Shown here piece after piece: positions 8,430 through 19,515 of a stretch of DNA of 64,000 bases; the first letter of the stretch is position 1; each line of letters starts with the position of its first letter. The stretch covers positions 15,398,501 to 15,462,500 of the forward strand of contig AP031356.1 in assembly GCA_037833965.1 (NCBI GenBank). Direction: 5' to 3'. The DNA comes from Marchantia polymorpha subsp. ruderalis. Its lineage: Eukaryota > Streptophyta > Marchantiopsida > Marchantiales > Marchantiaceae. The notes under the pieces are model-generated. The model ran no database searches. It was given only the letters and a program-made list of their open reading frames with translations, and was not told where the DNA came from. The translations under genes and the position numbers were made by a program.

Positions 8430-11024
8430 ATGTCGACTGGGGCTGGCGGGAGCAACCTAAGTGCTAGAGCTGTCCGCAAGTTCCGACGAGATTCAGAGAA
8501 GGCCGTGGAAGAGACACGGCGTCAAAACAAGAAAACACCAAAAAGAGTACCTAAGCCTAGTTCGGCCGACATCCTTGGGGAACATACCCGCGACGACTCG
8601 GAACCAAACTTGGTGCTTACAGTTCTACTAGATATTCCTTGCACGGACCCGCCTAGTGAAGTAGAACTGACCGCCCGAGAACCGTCGACAGACACACCGA
8701 TGGCGGACGGACAAGCCAATGTGCGGCTACCTCAGCCGATTACTAAACATTCCTACCCGAAGTACAAAGGGAGTGGGGATGATGACGATGCAGATTCATA
8801 CATCAAGTTGTTCGAATCGGTGTCTATTGCCAATCGCGAGATCGCAGACGACGACCGACTAAGGATCTTTCCAAGCCTTCTGCGGAAGAAAGCGAGGAGT
8901 TGGTATAATCACGAGAGCATCGATCCGACTGGGTTGACAACATGGGCCCAGCTGAAGGAGAAGTTCCTTCGCCGCTTTCGCGAGCTCGGCTACGACAGCC
9001 GGGTTTTGACGAAGTTACGTAATTTGCAGCGAGAGAAGAAGGAGAGTCTGCGTGACTACACTGAGAGATTTCTGGACCTCCTCGACAGAATACCGAAAAC
9101 AGGACCAGGGTCCCCTTTCTCGGTACAACAAGCTGTGGATTGGTACGTGACCGGTTTAACTCGGGAGATGGAGACTTTTTGCCGACGCAGCAAGTGCGAC
9201 ACTATTGAGGATGTGATTGCATCGGCAGAAGCCTTCGAAACTTCCACTCTCAACCGAAGAGGGAGAGAGAGACGGGAGTCGAAGGAACGAAAACCGAAGG
9301 GAGGGCGAAGACGACGTAGAGGTACAACTCCGTCATCGGAGGAATCGTCTTCGGACGAGAACCGTTCTTCCTCCGAAGAAGAGGAAACCTCATCGTCGGA
9401 GGAGGAGAAGAAGAGGAAGAAGCATGGGTCAGCAAAGAAAAAGGGCATCCGACGAGTGACTACGGACAGAGCGCCGGGAGATATAGCTTCGAAGATGGAG
9501 ACCCTTGTGAAGGACTTCGCCGATCTCAAGGTTCAAGTGGTAGGCGGGCATGATCGCCGAAAATCACCCGGGAGAGTACGAGCGAACTTATGGTGTACTA
9601 CGTGCGGGGCGGTGGGACACGCAAACACCGAGTGCCTTACCACCCAGCCGTCATATCCAGTCAACGCAGTAGAGTGGGCGCAACCGTACTATGGAGAGCA
9701 CCCTCAGTACTATGGAGAGGCTAGCGAAGAGACAGCCTACGCCGTCCAGTCGGTTCCTACCCCTCCTGCAGTTTCAGCAATGCAAGTCCCACGATATATT
9801 CCGGTGGATCGGGCCACTACGGTACCTGTGAGGCGGAGAGCACCTCCAGGGACGTTTGACCCACCGCCACCGCGAGCTTGTTATAATTGCGGGGAAGTTG
9901 GGCACTTCTCACCGCAGTGTCCCCATCCAAAAAGGCGAAACGATTATGCTCCGACATGTAGTAATTGCAAGAAGGTCGGGCACACTGCGCCAGAGTGTGA
10001 TCAGCCACCAGTCCCTCGGCCAGCGGTACGATTTGTGAACACTCCTGCCAAGGAGGACGTGCAAGTTAACCAGGTCGAAGTAGGTTCAGACGGGGATGGC
10101 GAAGACGAAGAATGGCCGGCTGAAGAGGTTATGTGCGCACGGGTCGAAACTCGTAGTTCCAAGAAATCGAAGGAGCAAGAGCGTGACACTCGCAAGCACG
10201 AACGGAGAACCGACGACCGGACGAGAAAAGGAAAGGAGAAGACATCCAGCAAGTCCGACTTGCGACCTGCTCGGAAGTCTTCGGCTACGCGAGAAACACC
10301 AGCAGTGCGCCCCCAGACGGCAGTCGAGGACGAGCCAGTGCGCCTACTGAAACGTGACTATGCTCCGGATATCCGCAACGAGGTAGCCAACCTGTTGAAG
10401 GAAGCGATCCGCACTCAAAAGGACCCACCGCGGCCAGACTTGACATCCTCCCTTGGGGCGAAGTTGGCAGCCACCGTGGAACCTCGCAGAGCGTCGCCGA
10501 CCCCGGCGACCCAACGCGCCCACTATGACTTGGTCGAAGATCTCGCGAGTCGAAAAGTGAACATCACGTTCAAGCAGCTCTTGGAGGACAATAAGACGTA
10601 TCGGAGAATGTTGATGCTTTCGCTACGGCATCCGCGGAAGCCGCGCGCATCCACATCCTCTCAAGTATATCAAGTGGAGAGCGAAGACCAAGGGCCACCC
10701 GAGATCGATGTGGAAATAGCAGGGTGTTGTGTACGCAGAGTGCCCATCGACTCTGGATCAGGAGTCAACATAATGACGGAGGATACAGCGAGAGCCTTGG
10801 GGTTCAGTCAATACGAACCCTCGAAGTGTGTGTTGAGATTAGCGGATCAGACGCGGAGAATGCCTGCAGGTATGTTGCGCAATGTCAAGACAACCATCGG
10901 GGGTGCGGACTTTCGGTTGACGTATATCATCCTTCAACCGATGATGAAGCAGGGCTATGACGTTCTGCTCGACCTGACGTTCTGCTGCCTGACCCTGGCT
11001 ATATGGTGCACAAGTCAGATGTGA
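8430..11024 (+). CDS. gag: Gag-protease polyprotein (3' end frameshifted)
   Basis: The ORF has 864 codons. Residues 105-270 form a typical retrotransposon gag (capsid-like) domain with the WYNHES, FLRRFRELGY and LRDYTERFLDLLDRIP motifs. Residues 280-340 are Arg/Ser/Glu/Lys-rich. Three CX2CX4HX4C zinc knuckles lie at residues 389-402, 484-497 and 510-523. The aspartic protease active site is VPIDSGSG with the catalytic Asp at 774. The expected GRPWL-like end of the protease domain is missing in this frame. A short partial duplication (GACGTTCTGCT occurs twice near 10959-10981) shifts translation, and PWLYGAQV continues in the +1 frame. Gag would form the virus-like particle and the protease would mature it. 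The frame lesion should cut off read-through into pol in this copy. Confidence 0.88.
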   Translation: MSTGAGGSNLSARAVRKFRRDSEKAVEETRRQNKKTPKRVPKPSSADILGEHTRDDSEPNLVLTVLLDIPCTDPPSEVELTAREPSTDTPMADGQANVRLPQPITKHSYPKYKGSGDDDDADSYIKLFESVSIANREIADDDRLRIFPSLLRKKARSWYNHESIDPTGLTTWAQLKEKFLRRFRELGYDSRVLTKLRNLQREKKESLRDYTERFLDLLDRIPKTGPGSPFSVQQAVDWYVTGLTREMETFCRRSKCDTIEDVIASAEAFETSTLNRRGRERRESKERKPKGGRRRRRGTTPSSEESSSDENRSSSEEEETSSSEEEKKRKKHGSAKKKGIRRVTTDRAPGDIASKMETLVKDFADLKVQVVGGHDRRKSPGRVRANLWCTTCGAVGHANTECLTTQPSYPVNAVEWAQPYYGEHPQYYGEASEETAYAVQSVPTPPAVSAMQVPRYIPVDRATTVPVRRRAPPGTFDPPPPRACYNCGEVGHFSPQCPHPKRRNDYAPTCSNCKKVGHTAPECDQPPVPRPAVRFVNTPAKEDVQVNQVEVGSDGDGEDEEWPAEEVMCARVETRSSKKSKEQERDTRKHERRTDDRTRKGKEKTSSKSDLRPARKSSATRETPAVRPQTAVEDEPVRLLKRDYAPDIRNEVANLLKEAIRTQKDPPRPDLTSSLGAKLAATVEPRRASPTPATQRAHYDLVEDLASRKVNITFKQLLEDNKTYRRMLMLSLRHPRKPRASTSSQVYQVESEDQGPPEIDVEIAGCCVRRVPIDSGSGVNIMTEDTARALGFSQYEPSKCVLRLADQTRRMPAGMLRNVKTTIGGADFRLTYIILQPMMKQGYDVLLDLTFCCLTLAIWCTSQM

Positions 11025-11277
11025 TTGGCGAAGACATCGCCTTAAGTTTCCTCATCCTTCGGAGCCGACCAAAACCATTACGGTGCCCTGGAATAGGGTC
11101 AGGCACGAAGGAGAGACCCCATCGACAAGTGCAGGTTACACATCGGGCGAGGACAGTGAGTCGACCGCGCGATCGGATTCCAGTGGTACCGAATCCGATT
11201 ACTTCGTGGGATTCGTTGCCTGCTGTTCGGTGGGAGAAGAAGAAGAGACGGAAGCTATTCAGCCGGAAGACGAATAG
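10994..11277 (+). CDS. Displaced protease tail and linker, ending at a readthrough-type stop
   Basis: This continues the gag-pro coding sequence in the +1 frame. It begins just after a TGA at 10990-10992, with PWLYGAQV at its start, then KFPHPSEPTKTITVPWNRV, an acidic Ser/Glu linker and a TAG at 11275-11277. It is in the same frame as pol (11287), so the only barrier between linker and reverse transcriptase is that TAG. It was probably part of a single gag-pro frame before the lesion near 10965-10990. Read from frame and motif continuity; not a stand-alone gene. Confidence 0.6.
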
Positions 11278-11283
11278 CAATTA
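11275..11283 (+). promoter_or_regulatory. Probable stop-codon readthrough site TAG-CAA-TTA
   Basis: The stop between the protease linker and pol reads TAG CAATTA, which fits the UAG-CARYYA consensus known from tobamovirus replicase readthrough and from the plant retroelement SIRE1. Pol continues in the same frame directly after it, with no good independent start before the RT domain. Readthrough is therefore the likely way to set the Gag:Pol ratio. Activity is inferred, not shown. Confidence 0.65.
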
Positions 11284-11286
11284 ACT

Positions 11287-14118
11287 GTGGGACTGGAAAG
11301 GAGTGAGACGAGTCACACTGAGGGCATTGTCGACCCTAGTGACTGTCACGAAGTACAACTCAGTCCCGGCAAGTGCTTGAAGGTATCAAGCGCAGTGAGA
11401 GGAGACGAGCTAAGGAAAGTACAGGCATTCCTTAGCCATTATGTCGACGTCTTCGCCTGGAAGATCGAGGACATGAAGGGGATACCTGCACGGTATGGGG
11501 AACACCGTATCGATTTACTGGACGACTCAGTACCCATACGACAGCGCCAGTATCGCCTCAACCCAAAGTACTCCTTGCTAGTGAAAGAGGAGATAGATAA
11601 GTACTTGAGCGCTGGTATTATTTACCCTGTGCTCAGCAGCGAGTGGGTGTCGCCGATTGTTATCGTACCCAAGAAGTTGACGGGTAAGATACGAGTGTGT
11701 CAGGATTTCCGGAAGTTGAATGCAGCAACACGCAAGGATCATCACCCGTTACCATTCACGGATGCCATTCTAGACCATGTTGCCGGACATGAATGTTATA
11801 GCTTCCTGGATGGGTTCTCAGGTTACAATCAGGTGTCTATCCGTGAACAGGACAAGGATAAAACTACGTTCACAACCGACTGGGGAACTTACGCATACCA
11901 CAAGATGCCCTTCGGTCTGTGCAACGCGCCTGCCACCTTTCAACGGATGATGACCAATATCTTTCAGGAACAACTGAGGAAGTTCCTGGAGATATTCATA
12001 GATGACTTCTGTGTCTTTGGGAAGCGGTCTGAACACCTAAGTCACTTGAAGCAGACCTTCGATAAATGTAGAGAGAGCAGTTTATCACTGCATCCCGAGA
12101 AGTGCTTTTTCTTCATGACTAGTGGGATCTTGTTGGGTCATCGGGTCTCGGCAGAAGGCATTGCGGTGGACGTCGAGAAGGTCAAGGTTATACTCGAGCT
12201 TGAACCACCCACGAATCTAAGAGAGCTGCGAGCATTCCTGGGTCATGTGGGCTACTACCGAAGATTCATACACCTGTATGCAGTACTGGCGGCGGACCTG
12301 ACCAAGTTGTTGAAGAAGGACGAGCCTTATGCTTGGAGTGCGAACCAGCAGTCAGCATTTGAGGCTCTAAAAGCAAAACTCACGACTGCTCCCGTACTAA
12401 GGAGTCCAGACTGGAATCGACCATTCCATGTTTACGTTGACACATCGGCATTCGCCATCGGTGTAGTACTGAGTCAAAAGGATGACAACAAAAAGGACTA
12501 CCCGATCTACTTCGCGAGCCGACAGCTGTCTCTAGCAGAGCGGAAGTACACCACGACGGAGAGAGAAGCGTTGGGGATGGTGTACTCCTGTAAAAAGTTC
12601 CGTCACTACCTAATCTGCTACGAGTTTGTGTTCCATGTGGACCACTACGCATTGCAACACCTAGTCAAGAAAGCCGACCTATCCGGTCGAATCGCCAGGT
12701 GGGTGTTGTTACTACAAGAGTTCACCTACACAGTCCAGACCAGAAAAGGGGTGCACCACGAAAATGCGGACTACTTGTCCCGATTATGGACACAGCCGAC
12801 AGAGGAGGAATTGGTGGACGATTTTCCAGATGAAGAGTTATTTCAGTTGTCTGCAGGACATGAGTCCCGCTATGCCGACCTGTATCGATATCTGCTAACC
12901 CTCCAGTGTCCCGAAGGCATGGATTTGGAACAGCGAACTGTCTTTATTCATAAGGCAGGCCCGTACCAACTCCAGCAGGGGGTGTTGTTCAAGAAGATGG
13001 CAGATGAGCGCTTATGCAGATGCCTGGAGGAATCAGAGGTACCAAGAATAGTCAGTGCGATGCATACAGAGGAGGCGGGTGGACACTATGCCACCAGGAA
13101 CACGGTCACAAAGATCCTAAATGCGGGGTATTGGTGGCCGACCATGTTTAAGGATGTTCTCGATTACATCCGCAAGTGCGACAGTTGCCAGAGGACGGGG
13201 AGACCGACGCCTACAACACGCTGGCCCCTGACTCCCATCATGCCTCCAGCACCGTTCGAAAAGTGGGGTATTGACTTTGTAGGGCCGATACAACCAGTGA
13301 CTAGAAGTACACGAAGGCGCTACATTCTGGTAGCAACGGACTACGCCACCAAAATGGTAGAGGCCAGAGCCACCAGAAAGGATGATGCTGCCACAGTGGC
13401 AGCATTCTTGTTTGAGTCAATCATCACACGCTACGGATGTCCCTTAGAGCTAGTCAGCGACCGGGGCACGCATTTTCTGAATCAGATCATCGAAGATCTG
13501 ACACGGTATTTCCACATCAAGCACCGGAAGACTACTCCCTACAATCCCAAGGCAAATGGACTGACGGAGAAGTCCAATGGTCTGCTGTGTAAAATACTAC
13601 TCAAGGTCACGGTGAATCACGCTCACGACTGGGATACGAAGCTAGCAGCCGCTCTATGGGCGTACCGCACAGCTGAGAAGATCACGACCAAACAGACACC
13701 ATACTTTCTGGTGTATGGGCAACACCCGATCCTCCCGATCGAATTTGAAGTACCCACCCAACGAACGTTGGATTTGCAGAGGATGGGCGCAGAGGAGAGT
13801 CAGCTCTACAGGTTACAGGAAGTCACGCTGCTGGATGAGAGGAGACGAGACGCCGAAGATCGCACCAGGAAAATCCAGCTCCGCCGAAAGGAGAGATACG
13901 ATAAAAAGATCAAACCGGTACTCCTGCAGGCGGGTGATTTGGCATTGCTCTACGACAGCAGGCATGCCAGATTCCCAGGCAAACTGCACCTAAGGTGGAT
14001 GGGACCTTACAGGGTTGTCGAAGTCTTCCCGAATGGATCCATCCAACTTGCGGACCTGGCCGGCGATTTGTTAGGCACCCGAGTGAACGGGTGGCGGTTG
14101 AAGAAATACCACATGTGA
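11287..14118 (+). CDS. pol: Pol polyprotein: RT, RNase H, integrase (intact frame)
   Basis: Open for 943 codons; the nominal ATG is probably not used if pol is made by readthrough of the upstream TAG. The reverse transcriptase shows LDGFSGY (Asp 175) and FIDDF (Asp 239, 240), a Phe variant of the usual YxDD box. RNase H shows YVDTS (Asp 385), TTEREAL (Glu 426) and NADYLS (Asp 495). Integrase has an HHCC zinc-binding N-terminus (His 593, His 600, Cys 631, Cys 634) and a D-D-E triad at GIDFVG (Asp 663), VSDRGTHF (Asp 725) and GLTEKSNG (Glu 761). The C-terminus keeps the GPYRVVEVFPNGSIQL core of gypsy integrases but has no chromodomain. Together these copy the RNA to DNA and insert it. All catalytic residues I can identify are present. 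Confidence 0.93.
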   Translation: MGLERSETSHTEGIVDPSDCHEVQLSPGKCLKVSSAVRGDELRKVQAFLSHYVDVFAWKIEDMKGIPARYGEHRIDLLDDSVPIRQRQYRLNPKYSLLVKEEIDKYLSAGIIYPVLSSEWVSPIVIVPKKLTGKIRVCQDFRKLNAATRKDHHPLPFTDAILDHVAGHECYSFLDGFSGYNQVSIREQDKDKTTFTTDWGTYAYHKMPFGLCNAPATFQRMMTNIFQEQLRKFLEIFIDDFCVFGKRSEHLSHLKQTFDKCRESSLSLHPEKCFFFMTSGILLGHRVSAEGIAVDVEKVKVILELEPPTNLRELRAFLGHVGYYRRFIHLYAVLAADLTKLLKKDEPYAWSANQQSAFEALKAKLTTAPVLRSPDWNRPFHVYVDTSAFAIGVVLSQKDDNKKDYPIYFASRQLSLAERKYTTTEREALGMVYSCKKFRHYLICYEFVFHVDHYALQHLVKKADLSGRIARWVLLLQEFTYTVQTRKGVHHENADYLSRLWTQPTEEELVDDFPDEELFQLSAGHESRYADLYRYLLTLQCPEGMDLEQRTVFIHKAGPYQLQQGVLFKKMADERLCRCLEESEVPRIVSAMHTEEAGGHYATRNTVTKILNAGYWWPTMFKDVLDYIRKCDSCQRTGRPTPTTRWPLTPIMPPAPFEKWGIDFVGPIQPVTRSTRRRYILVATDYATKMVEARATRKDDAATVAAFLFESIITRYGCPLELVSDRGTHFLNQIIEDLTRYFHIKHRKTTPYNPKANGLTEKSNGLLCKILLKVTVNHAHDWDTKLAAALWAYRTAEKITTKQTPYFLVYGQHPILPIEFEVPTQRTLDLQRMGAEESQLYRLQEVTLLDERRRDAEDRTRKIQLRRKERYDKKIKPVLLQAGDLALLYDSRHARFPGKLHLRWMGPYRVVEVFPNGSIQLADLAGDLLGTRVNGWRLKKYHM

Positions 14119-14142
14119 GTGTTCGCGTGGGCGCTCACAATT

Positions 14143-14153
14143 GAGGAGGGGGG
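14143..14153 (+). other. Polypurine tract
   Basis: GAGGAGGGGGG followed by CA lies immediately before the TGTGG start of the 3' LTR at 14156. It would prime plus-strand DNA synthesis. Confidence 0.85.
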
Positions 14154-14155
14154 CA

Positions 14156-17100
14156 TGTGGTACCCCACTTTTGGCAATTTTGAGGAAATTAAAACATTTT
14201 TGGAAAACTGTACCCTGGCAGCATTGTAAATAGCCTTCGGTACATCAAAACAGAGTGAATCCGGAAGATCGCGGGGATTCTCGAGGGATCTTGTAGAATC
14301 TGGGATTTGGGGTGCTGCAGAAAGGACAGGCACCACCCTCCCTGCGAGCTCCGCAGTTAGGATCTCTACGGCGCAAGGCGCAAAACCCGCCTTCGGAGGT
14401 TGCGTCCGCGGCTGTAGGGAAGCCCCCGTAATTAGGTCAACCCTTGGGCGCCTTGACCAAGTTAGGGTCCCGTTGAAAAGAGCTCGATGCGCTGATTCTA
14501 ACGAGCCCAAGAACGCTTGGAACGGACGAGGACTTAGGGAGTTATCGCTACTGGAAGAAACGGAGGCGATCGCCTACGGCGGAAGGAGTTCGCCACCGGC
14601 GCGGATTCCGCCTACGCGGAAGGGGGATTCAAGTTTTGTCCTATGCACGGACGAAGGCGTTCGCCTGTGCACAGGCGAAGTAGGGTTAGGGAAGGCGCGA
14701 AGTCCGCCTACGCACAGGCGTACGCCTGTGCACAGGCACTTCGGCGTTGGCGGAAAATCCGCCTTGGGCCCTAGAAATGCGCCTTGTGAGGTAGAAAGTG
14801 TACGGCGCCTTCCGCGCCAGCGCGGCGCCGCGTACGTCGGAAGAGCCGCCAGAGTAATCCAATCGGTACGGACCATGCGGACGGCCCGGGTGGATGCGCT
14901 CTTGGACGGACGGAGTTGCGGCGGCGGAAGCGCCGACGGAGAGACAAGGAACGGACAGACTGGACGGAGACGGCTGACCACGGTCAACGCCTTCCGCGCC
15001 AGCGCAGCGCCGCGGACGGAATTCGCCTGCGCACAGGCGAACGCCTGTGCACAGGAGGATGTTCAAGTTCCGCACCGGCGGAGGATCCGCCGAGGCTCCT
15101 GCCTGCGCACAGGCAGGAGTTGAATTTTTGTCCGACATGCGGACACACGCGTCAAGGCAGAAGGAGATTGGCCGAGGGACGGTACGAACAAGTGTACCGC
15201 GCAAGGCGGAAAACTCGCCTTCGGCGCCACGCCCCCATGTCCGGAGGGTGACACGCTCGCGGAGTTCAAATCCGCCAATTCGAGCGTGAGAGTTTAATCG
15301 ACGACGGCGGAGCGTGAAGCCGCGCGTGAGAGGGAAGACCGTTCCAGCGTACAGCCGGCGCGGCCATCAAGTGAGACGTTCTTCACGACCAAGAGCCGAC
15401 CATGACCTTCGACCGGGCGGCGGAGAACGTCCCATTCTTGAATTCGCGATTCCAATCTCTTGTGCGCGCTGCGCGCATCCATCTGCTGGCTGCGGAACAT
15501 TCTTGACGTCGTCACAGAGGAGATTTCTTGTTGATTGAGGGAGAAGTGAGTGCGCGTGATTTGGAATTGAGAGCGATTAGAGTTTGCCGAGAGAGAAAGA
15601 AGCGCGGGCAGTGCGGAAGTAGAATGAGCGGGCGAGCGAACCCCAGGAACGCAATGACGAGACCGAGCAGATTGCGGATGGTGCCACTTCGCCTACCGCA
15701 GAACGGGCTGCGCGCTTTCGAAGAGCGCTTAATAGCAAGAAAGCTCGATTTCTTGCTATGGGGATGGAATTACATCTGCGCGAATATGGTGCGCGAGTGG
15801 CTAGAGCCACAGGGACCACCCTCGCGCGGATTGCGTCCGCATGTTGACCGGTGGACAGTCCAAGATTGGGCGCAGGCGTTGGGAAGATGTGCTGGCATGC
15901 CAGGGCATCTCCTTTTCGACAGTGAGAGCATCAAGGTGACCAAGCAAGAAGAGGCGCAATTTGTGGAGCTGTTCAAGACCGGGAGGTCTACCAAGAATGG
16001 GTACAGGACCCGTGATTACAAGGATCGATTTCGCCGGACTCTGTCCGCGGCGCTGATGCAATTACTGCAGCCGCACCGCGCCTGCTACATCACATTGTGG
16101 CAGGTCTCTTTTGTGGAGTGCGTCATCGAGGGAACTCCAATTCACTGGGCGAGCATCTTGCACAGGGTGATGCGACAGCACGCGTTTGAGGAGAAAGGGG
16201 GAACACTAAACCATCTTTCTCCTTTCCTCATCAATTTTTATCGACAGCGGAATTGTTTGACAGCGGCAGAGCTTGAACATTTTCCGCCATTGTCCATCGA
16301 CCATCCCGGGAAGTATGTGCGGGAGAACGAGGTCGACACTGATGCAGAGGAGTCCCCGACTTCTACCCCATCAAGACGGAGAGACGAAGGGAGACACACT
16401 CCTGCAGCGCGAGTGCCGCGGAAGCGGCGATGGAGGGAAGAGTCCGAAGAGGAGCAGCATCAAGAACCCTCTGCTCCCATTCGACCGCGGCCGCTGTGCG
16501 AGCCATACAGCCGGCCGAAGCAGAAGGCACGCAGACTGGTGTTACCAGCTGACAGTGCGGACACGGCGACGATTGCGACGGAGATAGGAAGTGCGTCGCC
16601 AGAGAGGCGAGAGGAAGCGCGGACGACCGCAGGAGCAACGGGCCACGCTGCAACCTCGTCGGGAGAGAGGCCGCCTACGGGCCAAGGGCCTCCGGAGTTA
16701 CCACGTGCGATGCGGACAGATGTTCCGTTTGCGCACAGGCGAACCTCCGCGGACGGACGAGCCTCCGCGGACCGGCGAACACAAGTGGACGTGGATCTAC
16801 GCTTACGCGTGGGAAGGAGCAGTCCGCCTGTGCACAGGACACCTCCGCACGTGCCGCCTGTGCACAGGCAAGAATCACCCCCGTTCCAATGCAGGAAGGG
16901 GAAGGAGCCGGCGGAAGAACCGCCTACGAGACACCGGCCCTCGGGGCCAGACCCTCCGGCGCACCACGCGCCGCAATTTGCGCCTTCGGCGCCAGGGCCT
17001 TCGAGCCGAGGAGATACGAGCAGAGAGCGTGCAGAGGCCGCACCATCGGCGGGAAGTCCGCCGATAGATGCGCCTTCGGCGGTAGGGCCTATAGGCTAAG

Positions 17101-19515
17101 GAACATCGGGCGTGCGGCCCCCGGCCATGTCGCCTTCGGCGATAGATGTCCGCGGCGCTACGCCTGCGACGGACAAGGCGCCGGCAAATGCGCCTGCGCA
17201 CGGGCCGGGCACAGTCCCCACGGACCGATCAAGGGAGCAGCAGACGGAGGAGCGGAGTGACTGTCCGCGGGATGAAATCTCGATGCGCGATGCGCAATCC
17301 AACCCCGCGCAGCCACCCTCCGCTCAATCGCCTTCGGCGACGGACGACGGCGACAGAGAGAATGCGGTAGGCAATCAACAAGCGAGCGACGGGGATGCCG
17401 CTCGGATACATTCGCCTTCCGCCTTAGACATTTTGGCGACGAGCAGCGAGGCTGCAGCCGTGCCTTCGCAGGCAGCACACGTCGAGGACGTGCAGCCCCA
17501 CTCGGGGCAGTCGCCGACACAATCAATGGCGACTGAAATTCTCCACTCGGATGATGACGACGGAGGCTCCACGGAAGAAATGTCAGGAGCAGAAGACACC
17601 GAGGAGGAGGAGGAGGAAATTGTTGGAGCGCCGGCGGCGGCGCTCTCTGAGCAGGTGATTCCGTTGCTGCGGTACTTGGATCGCAAGGTCGATAAATACG
17701 CCGACCCACTCCAGCCGGGATCTTACATCGAGTTAGTGCGCAGGCGGACTCGCACTAAAGTCCACACCAGCAAGCTATTAGCTAGAGTGGACCAGGAGTT
17801 GAGGGACTTGAAGGAGAAGCATGAGTGCTTGTGGGGACAGTACAAGCTTAATCAGAAATTCTACAAGCACTCCGAGAAGATGAAGGATGAGAAACTGGGC
17901 GAGCTCACCAAGGAGCAGGTGAAGGTCAAGGAAGCACTCGATTCTGAGCAGGCCCAGAATCGGATTTTGTCAGAGGAGCTCGTGCGACAGACGCGGTTGT
18001 TGGAACAATGTCAGCTCGCACGGCAGGCGGATGAAGAATTAATCCGCAGGTTACAGTCAGAGTGTGGCGAATTGAGGGCGCAACGTGCTGAAGCCGAATC
18101 ACAATTAGTGATAATTGAAGAGGATCGCAGGAAGGAGGCGGATCGCACGAAGGTGGAGACGGCGAGGCGAGTCGCCCACTGTCTCAAGGGCTACGCCCAC
18201 TGGGAAGTGAAGGCGCAGGAGAAACTCACACTGCGTGAGTTTGAATTGCGCGCAGCCGGGTTGTTGTCAGGCGACAGTAGGAGTCGGCGGAAGGTAGCGA
18301 AGAAGCTCGAGGCCTTTCTGTCGAAGGCACAGGATACCATGTCCGCCCTCGAGGGGGAGGTGTCCGCGGCGTTGCAGCGGTTGGGACTGCGTAGTCGAGC
18401 GGAAGAGTGGCAGGGTAGGGAGTTAGTGCGCGGCAGTCGGCCGCGTAGGAGACGTAGTACAGGTTCCGCGGAGTGTAGTGTAGCGTGGTTCCGTGCAGGC
18501 GTGTAGCGTAGTGCAGTGTAGTGCTAGTTAGGACTTAGAAGGTATAAAATAGTTCCAGGCGTTTTGCCTGGGGTTCTTTTCCATCAGAAGTGCAGATCAG
18601 GAACCCATTTCCTTTGCGTGTTTGTGTCCTTGAGTTCTGTCACCACGCACGAGGAGTTACAACTTAGCGTTCCGCATTTTGTAACTGAAGGCCTTCGGCC
18701 GAATGTTCAGAGCTAGTACAGTGGTTAGAGACTTGAGTAGTTCGGAACTGCACCTGCGGGTGACTGCCGATGCTCAGAGCCAGTGACTAGTTAGATACTT
18801 GAACAGTTTCGCCCCTACACCTTCGAGTGTTTCTTTCTGATTGTACTCCTTGGGATTTTTCCCCTGAATGCCAAAGTGAAGTTTTGCTACTTCGTGTAAG
18901 CCTTGGTTGTAAATTCAGGTTACGCTGCAGCAGGTGCCTTGAGGGTAACCCCTGTAGTATTTCTGGGAATGACAAGTGCCTGAGAATTCAAACTCTTCAA
19001 TAGACTGTTGTTGTGTTACTGGAATGTTTCACAGTGAGTCCTTCAGTGCGGACCTGTGTTCTCTGCGCGTTTTGTGAGTTGAGAGTGTTGTTCACCGCGT
19101 AGGAGTGACTTCGATCCGAAGTAGGTAGTCCAAACCGGGTTTCCTACGCTAGCAGCAAGCTAGTGGAAGCCTTGTAAAAGCCGGAGTTGGAAGTCACTGC
19201 CCGCAGCTTTGCCGAGTGTGCTCGCGAGAGACTTTCCCCCCTGAAATCTTGAGTAGAGGTCCTAACGGATCTCTGGGTTGTGTTTCTGTAGTTTCAGGTG
19301 TGTGTGTGTGTGTGTGTTACGCTGCACTGTGCGACCTCTGAGTGCGCTCCGAGTGGACACTTGCAGTATTTCTGGGAGTGACAGTCGCCTGAGAATTCAA
19401 ACTCCTCAATAGTCTGTTAAAACGTGACACTTTGTACCCTGTGTGTTCCTCTGTCCCTGTGGGTTCGACCTTTCTACCACTATATTGCAGTTTTAGCCTT
19501 TAGTGGGTTATTACA
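14156..19515 (+). repeat. 3' LTR, 5,360 bp (subfamily A)
   Basis: Same termini and layout as the 5' LTR. It is 50 bp shorter, mainly because the run of GCCTGTGCACAGG units near 16830-16870 has fewer copies than 5602-5693. Scattered substitutions also separate the two LTRs, so they are not a fresh identical pair. TATA box at 18543-18551. It is followed directly by an unrelated LTR interior at 19516. Confidence 0.92.
15402..18506 (+). pseudogene. LTR-encoded ORF, 3' LTR copy (two stops)
   Basis: Homologue of the ORF at 4178-7330. It has TGA at 15504-15506 and TAA at 17097-17099, and is otherwise in frame, with open segments at 15528-17099 and 17112-18506. The conserved N-terminal domain and the C-terminal coiled-coil region are both readable, and the Pro-rich middle is shorter. 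If the U3 protein is made from the 3' LTR of the genomic RNA, this element could not supply it. Confidence 0.85.

Larger units (their letters stand above)
2934..19515 (+). mobile_element. Complete Ty3/gypsy retrotransposon with giant LTRs
   Basis: In order the element holds a 5' LTR (2934-8343), a tRNA-Asp-type PBS, gag-pro, pol in the order RT-RNase H-integrase (the Ty3/gypsy order), a polypurine tract, and a 3' LTR (14156-19515). Both LTRs begin TGTGGTACC and end TTATTACA. No chromodomain is visible after the integrase. Large LTRs and a tRNA-Asp PBS are known from the Athila/Tat side of plant gypsy elements, but the exact clade is not settled here. The flanks (GTGAC before, CACCT after) do not match, so no target duplication is present. 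The gag-pro frame is broken near 10965-10990 and the 3' LTR ORF has two stops, so the element is probably not autonomous today. Confidence 0.93.

Noticed and set aside
8252-8467. Small ORF MTLCTLCVPLSLWVRPFYHY at the U5 end of every LTR
   Set aside because: It crosses the LTR terminus into different sequences in each copy (for example 19424, 23813, 47273 minus), so it is a by-product of conserved U5 and PBS DNA.
18787-18975. Small ORF MSFPEILQGLPSRHLL opposite U5 (also 26658 and 47722)
   Set aside because: Antisense to conserved R-U5 sequence, short and without a start context or domain. Explained by LTR homology.
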